A stretch of 17,736 nt of DNA from Bacteroidota bacterium. Lineage in GTDB: Bacteria; Bacteroidota; Bacteroidia; CAMBQF01. The notes under the pieces are model-generated. The model was given only the letters and a program-made list of their open reading frames with translations, searched no databases and was not told the origin of the DNA. The stretch covers positions 1 to 17,736 of the forward strand of contig JAIXUZ010000435.1 in assembly GCA_027483285.1 (NCBI GenBank), written 5' to 3'. This document shows positions 1-7,168 of the stretch, in pieces. Numbering within the stretch: position 1 is the first letter of the stretch; each line of letters starts with the position of its first letter. The position numbers and the translations under genes were made by a program.

Positions 1-791
1 ATGTAGTTTTGAATAAGGATAGAGTCGCCTTGTAAAGCCGCAGGGCGCGCATAAATATTATATTCCTGATAGTTGGCTACAGCTACAGATATAAGGTAGT
101 AAGCAATCGGGTGGCGCGATTTCCATTCATAGCGTTTCTTGTTGCCTGGCATATCGGTAACGTTTTCCAAAACACCGTTCGATCCTGCTTTTAAGTTGGC
201 AGCAACGGTAATCCAAACATCACACGAGTCTATTTTGTCGGTAAGCAACTGCTTGCAGGGCCACCATTCGTATGCGTGGTACGATTCACTCAGCGTCCAC
301 GTAGCATTAAAGTTATAGTCCTGGTCGTTTTCGGTTGTTATGCCCGAGAAAAAGCCATTGTTTACGTTGCCCTGCCCATGGTAAAAAACCTCGGCAGTAA
401 ATACATCGCCCACGCTCAAAGCATTTTGCAGGCTAACCGTGCGAACATCGCCATTGGTTGATACAGGCCTTATAGCCCCGTTTATCTTTACCGAGTCGAG
501 CGTAATGTCATTCAGCAACTCAAACACATAAATAGTAAAAGGCGTATCAATAACCTTAGCAATAGTGGTTGCTTTTCCGCCTGTTATGTAGGTAGAGGTA
601 TTGGTCATACCCAAATCAAGCTTAACGTATTTTACATCGTACTTAAGCTCTTCGTTTGATAGTATATCGGTTGATTTGGATTGGTTTACCGTTTGGTGCG
701 ATTTCAATTCAGCACATTTTTCAAAACCATAAACCTGGGCATTTAGCCACAGCGGACAAGCCGCTACTAGTAATAAAACTATACGTTGCAT
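1..791 (-). CDS. M1 family aminopeptidase, N-terminal part (cut by window edge)
   Basis: This frame has no stop codon before position 1, so only the first 263 codons are visible. The start codon is ATG at 791. Residues 1-19 form a signal peptide (MQRIVLLLVAACPLWLNAQ); VAAC could also be read as a lipobox, so a lipoprotein is not excluded. The rest matches the beta-rich N-terminal domain of M1 (gluzincin) metallopeptidases: a two-strand start (YDVKYVKLDLG), TFTAEVFYHG-like strands around residues 125-140, then SYHAYEWWPCKQ and DSCDVWITV, and a HPIAYYLISVAVANY strand. The M1 GAMEN and HExxH zinc motifs would lie beyond the window. M1 enzymes remove N-terminal residues from peptides; in Bacteroidota exported forms are often T9SS cargo, but the C-terminus is not visible here. 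It lies 34 bp downstream of the GH5 gene on the same strand, with its own -7 box at 807-814. Confidence 0.85.
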   Translation of the reverse strand, partial: MQRIVLLLVAACPLWLNAQVYGFEKCAELKSHQTVNQSKSTDILSNEELKYDVKYVKLDLGMTNTSTYITGGKATTIAKVIDTPFTIYVFELLNDITLDSVKINGAIRPVSTNGDVRTVSLQNALSVGDVFTAEVFYHGQGNVNNGFFSGITTENDQDYNFNATWTLSESYHAYEWWPCKQLLTDKIDSCDVWITVAANLKAGSNGVLENVTDMPGNKKRYEWKSRHPIAYYLISVAVANYQEYNIYARPAALQGDSILIQNY

Positions 792-806
792 TAAAGCGAA
801 TTTTAT

Positions 807-814
807 CAAAGGTA
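807..814 (-). promoter_or_regulatory. -7 box (TACCTTTG) of the M1 peptidase gene
   Basis: On the minus strand TACCTTTG matches the Bacteroidota -7 consensus TAnnTTTG, and 15 nt separate it from the ATG at 791. I see no good -33 TTTG at 17-23 nt upstream. It sits in the short gap after the GH5 stop codon, so the peptidase may have its own transcript besides read-through from the GH5 gene. Confidence 0.45.
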
Positions 815-825
815 CAAAAGCCCGA

Positions 826-2223
826 TTAATAATTCTTAGAATTTGAAACAGGGTAAATTTGAACATGCACCTTTATATTATGTTCACCAACGCTTAAATA
901 ATAAGCATTGCTGGCAATATCAATATGCCCTGTGTAGTTTGTTGTACCTGTTACGATTACCTTATAATCGTTGCTGAAAAGTTCTTTGGGTACAGCTATA
1001 ATGGTGTTTTCTGCAATGGTTGTATCACTAATAAAATCCATATCAAATACCCGTGTTGTGGTGTTGGTTTGATATGATAGTATTTGCCCACTAACAGCCC
1101 ATGGGTATGGCCTTAAAATTTGATACAATATCGGGCTCGGGTTTTTATTGCCATCTAAGGGTCCCCATCCACCGGGGTCGCTGGACCAGTATGCCCACGA
1201 TGCTCCACTGGCATCAGCCATGTTAAGCATGTCCTGCAGGTATTTGTCAAATCCTTTTTTGGAGGGCGATAGCCCATACTCACCAATATACATAGCCGAC
1301 TCATGTTTGGCTGCTTCTGCGTCGCGCCGCTTAAACCATTTGCCTAAAGCCCGTTTGTCTTTGTTTTTATAATCGCCGCCAACATCAACAAATTTCATGT
1401 AGCAATGGGGGGCATATACCAGCTTGTGCACGCTAACATCATTCACCTTTTTAAGATGCGATTTCATGCCGAAATTAACGCCAAATGAGCGGGGTTCGAA
1501 AAATATATAACGGGTTGTGTCTACTGCCCTTATGGCGGGTATAAGGCGCTTGTAAAAATTGCCCAGCCACTTGCGTTCAAAGCCACCTGACAGGGTTTTT
1601 ACAATCTTTCCCCCATGGGGCTCATTCATTAAATCATATCCAATAACGTAGGGGTTATCTTTAAACAAATCAACCACCTTTAACCATGCTTTTATGTAAT
1701 GTTCTTGCAGGTCTTTCTTGTTTTTATATTTAAAAAATTCAACATACGACCGCTTAACTTTTGGCTCTAAATTTTGCATCCACCATGGCCATTTGTCGGG
1801 TATAAGGTTTTGTGTTTTTGTTTGGGTTGATGCCCATTCCGGAGCTCCGTTTCCACCCACTCCATAGCCGTAAACATCCTGATGCATATCTAAAACAACA
1901 TACATTTTTCGGGAAGTATACCATTCAACACGCTTTTTAACTTCTTGCAGGTATAACGTTTCGTAAACATCTTTCTCAGGTTCTATAGCTCCCCAAAAAA
2001 TAAGGTATCGTACAGCATTAAAACCAAAGTTTGCATATTCGCGGTTAACATCAGCTTCGGTTATCCAGGGTTGGTGACCGGGTATGTGCTTTGCACCGCC
2101 TGCGGTATTTAAGCCATGTAGTATAATCGTTCTGCCAAAAGAATCTTTTATCTGGCCCTTTGCGGTAAAGCCTATCAGCAATAATAATAATAGTGCTGTT
2201 TTAAAATGATGTTTAAGTGCCAA
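826..2223 (-). CDS. Secreted GH5 family glycoside hydrolase, endoglycoceramidase-like
   Basis: 465 residues with an N-terminal signal peptide (hydrophobic 10-20, likely cleavage near AKGQ, residue 24). The GH5 barrel is recognisable: NAVRYLIFW (69-77), DMHQDVYGYG (112-121), the acid/base glutamate in LMNEP (E201), PHCY (272-275), the nucleophile in IGEYG (E315), and the aromatic ASWAYW (341-346). DMHQDVY followed by GGNGAPEW is characteristic of endoglycoceramidase and related GH5 enzymes, which release glycans from glycosphingolipids or cleave beta-glycosides; the real substrate is not decidable here. Residues 380-465 form a C-terminal beta domain, as in endoglycoceramidases; there is no T9SS sorting domain. 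No in-frame ATG precedes the signal peptide: the start is TTG at 2223, or possibly ATT just upstream, so the exact N-terminus is uncertain. It lies 80 bp downstream of the YifB gene and 34 bp before the M1 peptidase gene. Confidence 0.85.
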   Translation of the reverse strand: MALKHHFKTALLLLLLIGFTAKGQIKDSFGRTIILHGLNTAGGAKHIPGHQPWITEADVNREYANFGFNAVRYLIFWGAIEPEKDVYETLYLQEVKKRVEWYTSRKMYVVLDMHQDVYGYGVGGNGAPEWASTQTKTQNLIPDKWPWWMQNLEPKVKRSYVEFFKYKNKKDLQEHYIKAWLKVVDLFKDNPYVIGYDLMNEPHGGKIVKTLSGGFERKWLGNFYKRLIPAIRAVDTTRYIFFEPRSFGVNFGMKSHLKKVNDVSVHKLVYAPHCYMKFVDVGGDYKNKDKRALGKWFKRRDAEAAKHESAMYIGEYGLSPSKKGFDKYLQDMLNMADASGASWAYWSSDPGGWGPLDGNKNPSPILYQILRPYPWAVSGQILSYQTNTTTRVFDMDFISDTTIAENTIIAVPKELFSNDYKVIVTGTTNYTGHIDIASNAYYLSVGEHNIKVHVQIYPVSNSKNY

Positions 2224-2303
2224 AGGAATATTAATTAAAATTGCGGTGCTGGCAATTTATGATTTTAGGTTTAATTAACCATAAAGTATTGATAGGTATT
2301 AAA

Positions 2304-3842
2304 TTACCCAGCCCATCCTTCTCTATCCAAAGAGCGGTATTGTATGGCTTCGGCTAAATGGTCGGCTTGAATGGATGGTGCCCCTTCTAAATCGGCAATA
2401 GTGCGCGATACTTTTAAGATGCGGTCGTATGCCCTTGCTGATAAGCCTAAGCGTTCCATAGCTGCATTTAATAGTTGCGATCCTGTTTCATCAATCTGGC
2501 AATAGGTACGCAATTGCTTGGCACTCATTTGGGCGTTGCTGTATGTGCCTTCCTCGTTTTCAAAACGGGCTTTTTGTACCTCGCGTGCCTGCATCACCCG
2601 TTTGCGTATATCCTCGCTTTTTTCAGACAGGCGGTTGTTACTAAGCTCTTTAAAAGGCACAGGGGTAACCTCTATGTGCAGGTCTATACGGTCTAGTAAC
2701 GGCCCGCTGATTCGGCTTAGGTATTTGGCTACAATGCCTGGGCTGCAGGTGCAGTCCTTTTCGGGGTGGTTGTAGTAGCCGCACGGGCAGGGGTTCATAC
2801 TGGCCACCAGCATAAAGCTGGCCTGGTATTCTACTGAGAATTTAGCGCGCGATATACTCACCACGCGGTCTTCCAGCGGTTGGCGAAGCACCTCCAGCGC
2901 GGTGCGCTTATACTCGGGTAATTCATCTAAAAACAAAACCCCGTTATGCGCTAACGATATTTCGCCCGGCTGCGGCACAGCGCCACCGCCAACAAGGGCA
3001 ACATCGCTAACCGTATGGTGCGGCGACCGGAACGGCCTTTGCGCCACCAGCGATGCCTTATTCCCCATTTTACCCGCTACAGAATATATCTTGGTTGTTT
3101 CCAATGCCTCGTGTAGGCTCATGGGTGGCAATATGGTGGGCAGGCGTTTCGCCAGCATGGTTTTACCTGCACCCGGAGGGCCAATCATAATAACGTTGTG
3201 TCCGCCCGCAGCGGCAATTTCCATGGCGCGTTTTATGTTCTCCTGCCCTTTAACATCGGCAAAATCAAATTCATAGCGCCCCTCGGCCTTAAAAAATTCG
3301 TCGCGGGTGTTTACTACGGTAGGGGCAATGGTTATATCGCCGTTCAGGTAGTCTATTACATCTTTTAAATTCTCCACGCCAATCACCTCAAGGTCGCCCA
3401 CAATGGCAGCCTCGCGGGCATTGGCAACAGGCACTATCAGCCCTTTAAACTCTTCTTTACGGGCTTGTATGGCAATAGGTAAAATGCCTTTTATAGGTTG
3501 CAGCGTGCCGTCCAGCGACAGTTCGCCCATAATGATGTATTTCTCTAAGTCCTCTGCTTTTACCTGCTCGGTAGCGGCCAATATGCCAATGGCAATGGTT
3601 AAATCGTAGGCTGAGCCCTCTTTCCTAATATCGGCGGGTGCCATGTTTACCACTATGTTTTTTCCGGGAATCCGGTAGCCGCTTTGGGTTACCGCGGTGT
3701 TTATGCGCTGCTGGCTTTCTTTAACAGCATTATCGGGCAAGCCCACTAAAAAAAATCGTGCCCCTTTTGTTGCACTTACTTCAACAGTAACTGTAGTTGC
3801 ACTTATGCCATAAACGGCACTGCCGTAGGTTTTTACCAGCAT
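2304..3842 (-). CDS. YifB/ComM family Mg-chelatase-like AAA+ ATPase
   Basis: 512 residues, the usual length for the YifB/ComM family, starting at ATG 3842. Residues 1-170 are the ChlI-like/Lon-protease-fold N-terminal domain (GLPDNAVKES, MGELSLDGTL). The AAA+ domain begins with DVKGQENIKRA (196-206), followed by Walker A GPPGAGKT (221-228), the FRSPHHTVSD segment (271-280), Walker B VLFLDE (302-307) and the sensor region SMNPCPCGY (348-356). Four cysteines (C352, C354, C364, C366) resemble a small metal site typical of the family. The C-terminal Mg_chelatase_C domain (about 410-508) carries GLSARAYDRILKVSRTIADL. ComM homologues are hexameric branch-migration helicases that help integrate single-stranded DNA in natural transformation; that role is from the family, not shown for this gene. 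It is divergent from the M24 peptidase gene. Confidence 0.95.
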   Translation of the reverse strand: MLVKTYGSAVYGISATTVTVEVSATKGARFFLVGLPDNAVKESQQRINTAVTQSGYRIPGKNIVVNMAPADIRKEGSAYDLTIAIGILAATEQVKAEDLEKYIIMGELSLDGTLQPIKGILPIAIQARKEEFKGLIVPVANAREAAIVGDLEVIGVENLKDVIDYLNGDITIAPTVVNTRDEFFKAEGRYEFDFADVKGQENIKRAMEIAAAGGHNVIMIGPPGAGKTMLAKRLPTILPPMSLHEALETTKIYSVAGKMGNKASLVAQRPFRSPHHTVSDVALVGGGAVPQPGEISLAHNGVLFLDELPEYKRTALEVLRQPLEDRVVSISRAKFSVEYQASFMLVASMNPCPCGYYNHPEKDCTCSPGIVAKYLSRISGPLLDRIDLHIEVTPVPFKELSNNRLSEKSEDIRKRVMQAREVQKARFENEEGTYSNAQMSAKQLRTYCQIDETGSQLLNAAMERLGLSARAYDRILKVSRTIADLEGAPSIQADHLAEAIQYRSLDREGWAG

Positions 3843-3885
3843 CGTATGTGTCTTATCTCTGTAACTATAAACTCTATCTGTTTAG

Positions 3886-3893
3886 CAAATGTA
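3886..3893 (-). promoter_or_regulatory. -7 box (TACATTTG) of the yifB-type gene
   Basis: TACATTTG on the minus strand fits TAnnTTTG, with 43 nt to the ATG at 3842, giving a predicted leader of about 40 nt. No convincing -33 element is seen. It stands back to back with the plus-strand box at 3978-3985 in a 147-bp divergent intergenic region. Confidence 0.4.
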
Positions 3894-3977
3894 TTTAAAC
3901 TGATAATACCATAGTAATTATACACTCTTTTTTCTTTGCCTATTATAAATTACGATAAAAATAGTTGCGCTAATTGC

Positions 3978-3985
3978 TACCTTCG
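3978..3985 (+). promoter_or_regulatory. -7 box variant (TACCTTCG) before the M24 peptidase gene
   Basis: TACCTTCG differs from TAnnTTTG at one position and lies only 4 nt before the ATG at 3990 (13 nt before the in-frame ATG at 3999). If used, the mRNA is leaderless or nearly so. It also argues against the longer reading frame starting at 3936, whose first codons would lie upstream of this promoter. Confidence 0.4.
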
Positions 3986-3989
3986 TTTT

Positions 3990-4673
3990 ATGGTAGGTAT
4001 GGACATATTACAGCAGCTGTTAGAAGCTGAAAATAAGGCATGGCAATTGCTTGCTGTGGCTGAGGAGCGTAAATTTTTTACCCCAAATCAAACAGAAAAA
4101 GACCTTAGTAACCGTTTGTACGATTTGGCTTTTGAGCTATATGGTATAAAAAAATACTGGCATAAGCGTATAGTACGCAGTGGTAAAAACACGCTTTTTC
4201 CATATGCTGAAAATCCGGCCGATTTGGCTATCCAGCCTGACGATATACTGTTTATTGATTTTGGGCCTGTGTTTGAAAAATGGGAAGCCGATATTGGTAA
4301 AACGTATGTTATTGGTGGCGATGCCCGTAAAGAAAAGCTGCGACGCGATGTGGAACTTGTTTGGGATGAAGGGCGCGACTTTTACCTGGCAAACAAAGAG
4401 CATTTAACCGGTGCCGATTTTTATAATCATACAAAGAAGATAGCCGCTGAGTATGGCTGGCAGTTTGGCAACATCCATGCAGGGCATTTGATAGGGCAAT
4501 TTCCGCACGAGGTTATAGCCGGAGAGAAGGTAATTAACTACATTCATAAAGATAACGATACCCTGATGTGCCAAACCTACCCGGATGGTACAGAGCGTTT
4601 TTGGATTTATGAGGTACACCTGATTGACCCTGCAAACGAGATTGGCGCTTTTTATGAAAAGGTGCTCTACTAA
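3990..4673 (+). CDS. M24 family metallopeptidase (Xaa-Pro aminopeptidase-like), short form
   Basis: I take ATG 3990 (MVGMDILQQLL, 227 aa); ATG 3999 is equally possible. The frame is open back to an ATG at 3936, but that extension (MPIINYDKNSCANCYLRF) overlaps the -7 box. No signal peptide, so cytoplasmic. M24 pita-bread features, numbered from 3990: the paired aspartates 11 residues apart in IDFGPVFEKWEAD (D90, D101), GHLIG with H166, FPHEV with H173, then YEVHLID (E208) and a C-terminal FYEKVLY (E223). These would supply the two-metal site, with the two glutamates assigned by inference. The protein lacks the creatinase-type N-terminal domain, and its ending resembles a recognised short M24 subgroup with a WI(Y/L)E(V/I)H...GFYE tail. 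Substrate unknown. A 35-nt gap leads into the thioredoxin-like genes, so cotranscription is likely. Confidence 0.85.
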   Translation: MVGMDILQQLLEAENKAWQLLAVAEERKFFTPNQTEKDLSNRLYDLAFELYGIKKYWHKRIVRSGKNTLFPYAENPADLAIQPDDILFIDFGPVFEKWEADIGKTYVIGGDARKEKLRRDVELVWDEGRDFYLANKEHLTGADFYNHTKKIAAEYGWQFGNIHAGHLIGQFPHEVIAGEKVINYIHKDNDTLMCQTYPDGTERFWIYEVHLIDPANEIGAFYEKVLY

Positions 4674-4708
4674 ACAAACAGGCAAAATATTTGTAGTGTA
4701 TAGGAGCA

Positions 4709-5200
4709 ATGAAAAAAGCGGTTTTACTCATAGCAATCTTAATCTCTACCATAGCATCGGCCCAAATGGCAACGGGTGTTATGCAAATTGCTGTGCCCGA
4801 TTTATTGCAAAGGGTTACTACTGATAAGAAGTCTGACGAAACCTTGTATGTGGTTAATTTTTGGGCTACTTGGTGCATGCCTTGTGTAAAAGAGCTGCCT
4901 TACTTTGAAACGGTAAATAAAAAATATGCCGATAAAAATGTAAAAGTTATGCTGGTCAGCCTTGATTTTTTGTCTGATAGCGTGCGTGTAAAAAAGTTTG
5001 CCGAGGTTAAAAAACTACAAAGCGAAGTATACCAGCTAAACGCCGGTAACCCTAACGACTGGATAGATAAATTTGACACATCGTGGGATGGTGCCATACC
5101 CGCAACTATAATGTATAAAGGAGGAGAGAAAGTATTCTTTCGCCAGGGCGATTTTGAAGCAACAGAATTAGATTCAATAATAAACACCAAAATAAAATAA
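4709..5200 (+). CDS. Exported TlpA-like thiol-disulfide oxidoreductase
   Basis: 163 residues with a signal peptide (MKKAVLLIAILISTIASAQ, cleavage near 19). The thioredoxin fold is clear: YVVNFWATWCMPC with the redox pair C56/C59, VMLVSLDF at 80-87, and the cis-proline motif AIPATI with P131. WATWCMPC is typical of TlpA/ResA-type periplasmic reductases, which keep cysteines of exported proteins or cytochrome c reduced. It is preceded by the M24 gene (35 nt) and followed after only 4 nt by a second thioredoxin-fold gene, so these two are almost certainly co-expressed and may share a thiol-redox task; partners are not identifiable from the window. AGGAG at 4702-4706 is only 2 nt from the ATG, too close for a normal Shine-Dalgarno site. 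Confidence 0.88.
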   Translation: MKKAVLLIAILISTIASAQMATGVMQIAVPDLLQRVTTDKKSDETLYVVNFWATWCMPCVKELPYFETVNKKYADKNVKVMLVSLDFLSDSVRVKKFAEVKKLQSEVYQLNAGNPNDWIDKFDTSWDGAIPATIMYKGGEKVFFRQGDFEATELDSIINTKIK

Positions 5201-5204
5201 GCAC

Positions 5205-5807
5205 ATGAAAAAGTTAGTAGTATTAATGGTTGCCGCATTTATAGGCGTATCGGCATTTGCACAAGGCTATAAGCCGGGCGATAAAGCCATGGATTTTAAA
5301 TTGAAAAATATTGATGGTAAAATGGTATCGCTTACCGACTATAAAGATGCCAAAGGCATTATTGTAGTGTTTACCTGCAACCATTGCCCTTTTTCTATTA
5401 AGTACGAAGACCGCATAAACGGCCTGGCTAAAAAATATAACAATGCAGGGTACCCTTTAGTAGCCGTTAACCCTAACGATACTGTTCAGTATGCTGATGA
5501 TTCATACTCGAATATGCAAAAGCGTGCTAAAGATAAAGGCTTTGTTTTCCCTTACTTGGTAGACGATACCCAGGCTATAGCTAAAGCATACGGAGCAACT
5601 AAAACCCCGCACGTTTTTCTTTTACAAAAAGAGGGGAAAGAGTTTGTGGTGAAATATGTTGGTGCTATTGATGATAATACCGACGATGCATCGGCTGCAA
5701 AAGTAAAATACGTAGAGCAGGCTATAGACGAGCTAAATGCAGGTAAACCCGTTAGCGTAAGTTCTACCAAAGCCATTGGCTGCGGCATTAAATGGAAAAA
5801 AGCGTAA
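5205..5807 (+). CDS. Exported thioredoxin-fold (AhpC/TSA-like) protein with CNHC motif
   Basis: 200 residues; signal peptide MKKLVVLMVAAFIGVSAFAQ. After GYKPGDKAMDFKLKNIDGK, a peroxiredoxin/AhpC-TSA-like opening, comes VVFTCNHCPF with C58/C61 as the CxxC pair, VAVNPND (87-93), a FPYLVDD strand and the cis-proline in TKTPHVFLL (P135). The C-terminal IGCGIKWKK holds a third cysteine (C193) of the kind seen in this Bacteroidota family. The CNHCPF motif places it in the AhpC/TSA/Redoxin-like thioredoxin family rather than in classical 2-Cys peroxiredoxins, so it may be a disulfide reductase or thiol peroxidase; the reaction is not established. It follows the TlpA-like gene by 4 nt and ends 19 nt before a hairpin terminator, making it the last gene of the 3990-5807 unit. 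Confidence 0.88.
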   Translation: MKKLVVLMVAAFIGVSAFAQGYKPGDKAMDFKLKNIDGKMVSLTDYKDAKGIIVVFTCNHCPFSIKYEDRINGLAKKYNNAGYPLVAVNPNDTVQYADDSYSNMQKRAKDKGFVFPYLVDDTQAIAKAYGATKTPHVFLLQKEGKEFVVKYVGAIDDNTDDASAAKVKYVEQAIDELNAGKPVSVSSTKAIGCGIKWKKA

Positions 5808-5826
5808 CGCTGTTTTAATAAAATTG

Positions 5827-5860
5827 AAAAGCCCTTGGTAGCAATATCAGGGGCTTTTTT
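5827..5860 (+). terminator. Rho-independent terminator after the thioredoxin-fold genes
   Basis: AAAAGCCC (5827-5834) pairs with GGGCTTTT (5851-5858), extended by a few weaker pairs inside, and ends in a run of six T. It closes the 3990-5807 transcript; the A-rich left arm means it could also stop transcription coming from gmhA on the other strand. Confidence 0.85.
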
Positions 5861-5926
5861 ATGAGTACTAAGTAGTATTATTTAAAGGGTAGGAGGAAAT
5901 TGTTCTATTACCTTGCTGTAGTAATA

Positions 5927-5960
5927 CCATTTTGCATTCTGAATTATCCATTTTGAATTA
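5927..5960. repeat. Short degenerate direct repeat (CCATTTTG...GAATTA) at the gmhA 3' end
   Basis: CCATTTTG occurs at 5927-5934 and again at 5948-5955, 21 nt apart, each followed by an ATTCTGAATTA or AATTA-like tail. The second copy runs into the gmhA stop codon at 5958-5960. It resembles the AT-rich AATTCAAAATT-type relics common between Bacteroidota genes. No function can be assigned. Confidence 0.4.
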
Positions 5961-6527
5961 CACCAACCCCTCAATACTATCAATCAGGCTATGGATAACC
6001 TTAATGTGTATTTCCTGCACACGGTCGGCGTAGGGGCTGTGTGGGGCACGTATCTCCACATCGGCTAAGGCGGCCAACTTGCCACCGTCTTTACCCGTAA
6101 GGGCAACAACCTTCATTCCATTGGCTTTGGCTACCTCGGCAGCTTTTAGCACGTTGGCAGAGTTGCCGCTGGTGCTTATGGCTAACAATACATCACCCGG
6201 TTTACCTAAAGCCTCAACATAGCGCGAAAATATCTGCTCGTAGCCGTAATCATTCGCCGTGCACGATATATGCGTAGGGTCGGCAATAGATATGGCAGCT
6301 ATGGGCTTTCTGTCGCCCCTAAAGCGCCCCGTAAGCTCTTCGGCAAAGTGCATAGCATCGGCCATAGAGCCTCCGTTGCCGCACGATAGTATCTTTCCGC
6401 CCCCTTTTACACTGGTGGCAATAATGGTGGCGGCATCGGCAATCAGCTGGTAATTGCGGCTGTCGGCCATAAATTGTTGAAGAACATTGGCTGCCTCTTC
6501 AAAATGGGTACGGATTTTGTTTATCAT
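5958..6527 (-). CDS. gmhA: Sedoheptulose-7-phosphate isomerase GmhA
   Basis: SIS-domain isomerase converting D-sedoheptulose 7-phosphate to D-glycero-D-manno-heptose 7-phosphate, the first step of ADP-heptose synthesis for lipopolysaccharide or surface glycans; cytoplasmic. From ATG 6527 it has 189 residues, close to E. coli GmhA (192). Visible motifs: LSCGNGGSMADAMHFAEELTG, STSGNSANV, LTGKDGGK and VQEIHIKVIHSLID. Zinc ligands of characterised GmhA are all present (H60, E64, Q171, H179). The frame extends four codons further to a TTG at 6539, but that TTG is the end of the -7 box TATTTTTG, so I reject it. No other heptose-pathway gene is in the window. It is divergent from the 6618 gene. Confidence 0.95.
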   Translation of the reverse strand: MINKIRTHFEEAANVLQQFMADSRNYQLIADAATIIATSVKGGGKILSCGNGGSMADAMHFAEELTGRFRGDRKPIAAISIADPTHISCTANDYGYEQIFSRYVEALGKPGDVLLAISTSGNSANVLKAAEVAKANGMKVVALTGKDGGKLAALADVEIRAPHSPYADRVQEIHIKVIHSLIDSIEGLV

Positions 6528-6536
6528 AGCTACCTG

Positions 6537-6544
6537 CAAAAATA
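6537..6544 (-). promoter_or_regulatory. -7 box (TATTTTTG) of gmhA
   Basis: TATTTTTG on the minus strand matches TAnnTTTG, with 9 nt between its last G and the ATG at 6527, implying a leader of only a few nucleotides. No TTG lies at the expected -33 distance. It decides the gmhA start because the upstream in-frame TTG is part of the box. Confidence 0.5.
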
Positions 6545-6557
6545 CCTTAATTGTTGA

Positions 6558-6588
6558 TTTGCGATTGACCTAAGTATTGTTAATTTTG
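6558..6588 (+). promoter_or_regulatory. Promoter (TTTG-N19-TAATTTTG) of the small secreted protein gene
   Basis: TTTG at 6558-6561 and TAATTTTG at 6581-6588 are separated by 19 nt, a full match to the Bacteroidota -33/-7 arrangement. 29 nt separate the -7 box from the ATG at 6618. This is one of the two best promoters in the window and lies directly beside the oppositely directed gmhA box. Confidence 0.65.
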
Positions 6589-6617
6589 CTCTTTCAGCAC
6601 AAAGTTTACATAAACAG

Positions 6618-7061
6618 ATGAAATTAAAATATTTATTCGCGGCTTCGTTAACCTTAATGGGCGCTATTGCTATTGCTCAACCCCCAACAGAAAAGGAAGA
6701 CAACTGCTACCAAACCTACGCCAAAATTTTTGAAGACCGTGGGGCTAACCCAGCTGTTGACGGATGGGCTGATAATGTTATCATCACCATTCGCCGTGGG
6801 GCCGATGCTGACTGCTATACCGGCAAGGTGCGGGTATTGAAAGATACCATTGCCGATATCTTCATCAAATTTACCGATGGCGATGCTGAGCGCCTGCAAA
6901 AAAAATGGAAGAAGTTTGATAAGCAGCCTACGGTGGTTACCAATGGTATATCTACCACTATGGTTACTATTGATGATGAGCTGGTAAATATCATCTTCCC
7001 CGATTTGTTGAAGCCTAAAAAGAAAGCATACCAAAAAGCACCGCTGCCTAAGTTAGATTAG
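6618..7061 (+). CDS. Small secreted protein of unknown function
   Basis: 147 residues; a clear signal peptide (MKLKYLFAASLTLMGAIAIAQ, cleavage near 20-21). The mature part is soluble, with no membrane segment. It contains two CY pairs (C30 in DNCYQTY, C66 in ADCYTG) that could form a disulfide after export, a WADNVIITIRRG strand, the IADIFIKFTDGD segment and a basic C-terminal tail (LLKPKKKAYQK). I recognise it only as a Bacteroidota-type conserved hypothetical; no known domain is evident, and it has no T9SS sorting domain. It is a single-gene transcription unit, with its own TTTG-N19-TAATTTTG promoter and a strong hairpin terminator 35 nt after the stop codon, so it is probably well expressed. 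Divergent from gmhA, with no evident functional link. Confidence 0.8.
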   Translation: MKLKYLFAASLTLMGAIAIAQPPTEKEDNCYQTYAKIFEDRGANPAVDGWADNVIITIRRGADADCYTGKVRVLKDTIADIFIKFTDGDAERLQKKWKKFDKQPTVVTNGISTTMVTIDDELVNIIFPDLLKPKKKAYQKAPLPKLD

Positions 7062-7095
7062 GTTGTAGGTTTTTAGGTGCCAGGTTCTAGATATT

Positions 7096-7132
7096 GCCCT
7101 GTCTCGTTTAAAACGAGACGGGGCTTTTTTTT
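7096..7132 (+). terminator. Strong hairpin terminator after the small secreted protein gene
   Basis: GCCCTGTCTCGTTT (7096-7109) pairs along its whole length with AAACGAGACGGGGC (7111-7124), 14 bp with one T-G wobble, followed by eight T residues. The innermost A-T pairs probably open to form the loop. Confidence 0.92.
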
Positions 7133-7148
7133 AATATAATATTTGCGA

Positions 7149-7168
7149 ATGCTGTCTGCCGACGGCAT
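7149..7168 (+). other. Second small hairpin downstream of the terminator
   Basis: ATGCTGTC (7149-7156) pairs with GACGGCAT (7161-7168), 8 bp with one wobble and a TGCC loop; TTTTT follows three bases later. It may be a weak backup terminator. Confidence 0.3.

Noticed and set aside
3936..3989. 18-codon extension of the M24 peptidase
   Set aside because: It crosses the probable -7 box at 3978-3985 and has no family resemblance.
4702..4706. AGGAG as a Shine-Dalgarno site for the TlpA-like gene
   Set aside because: It is only 2 nt from the ATG, too close for normal pairing, and other genes here lack such sites.
6528..6539. TTG start adding four residues to GmhA
   Set aside because: That TTG is the end of the -7 box TATTTTTG; ATG 6527 gives a normal GmhA length.
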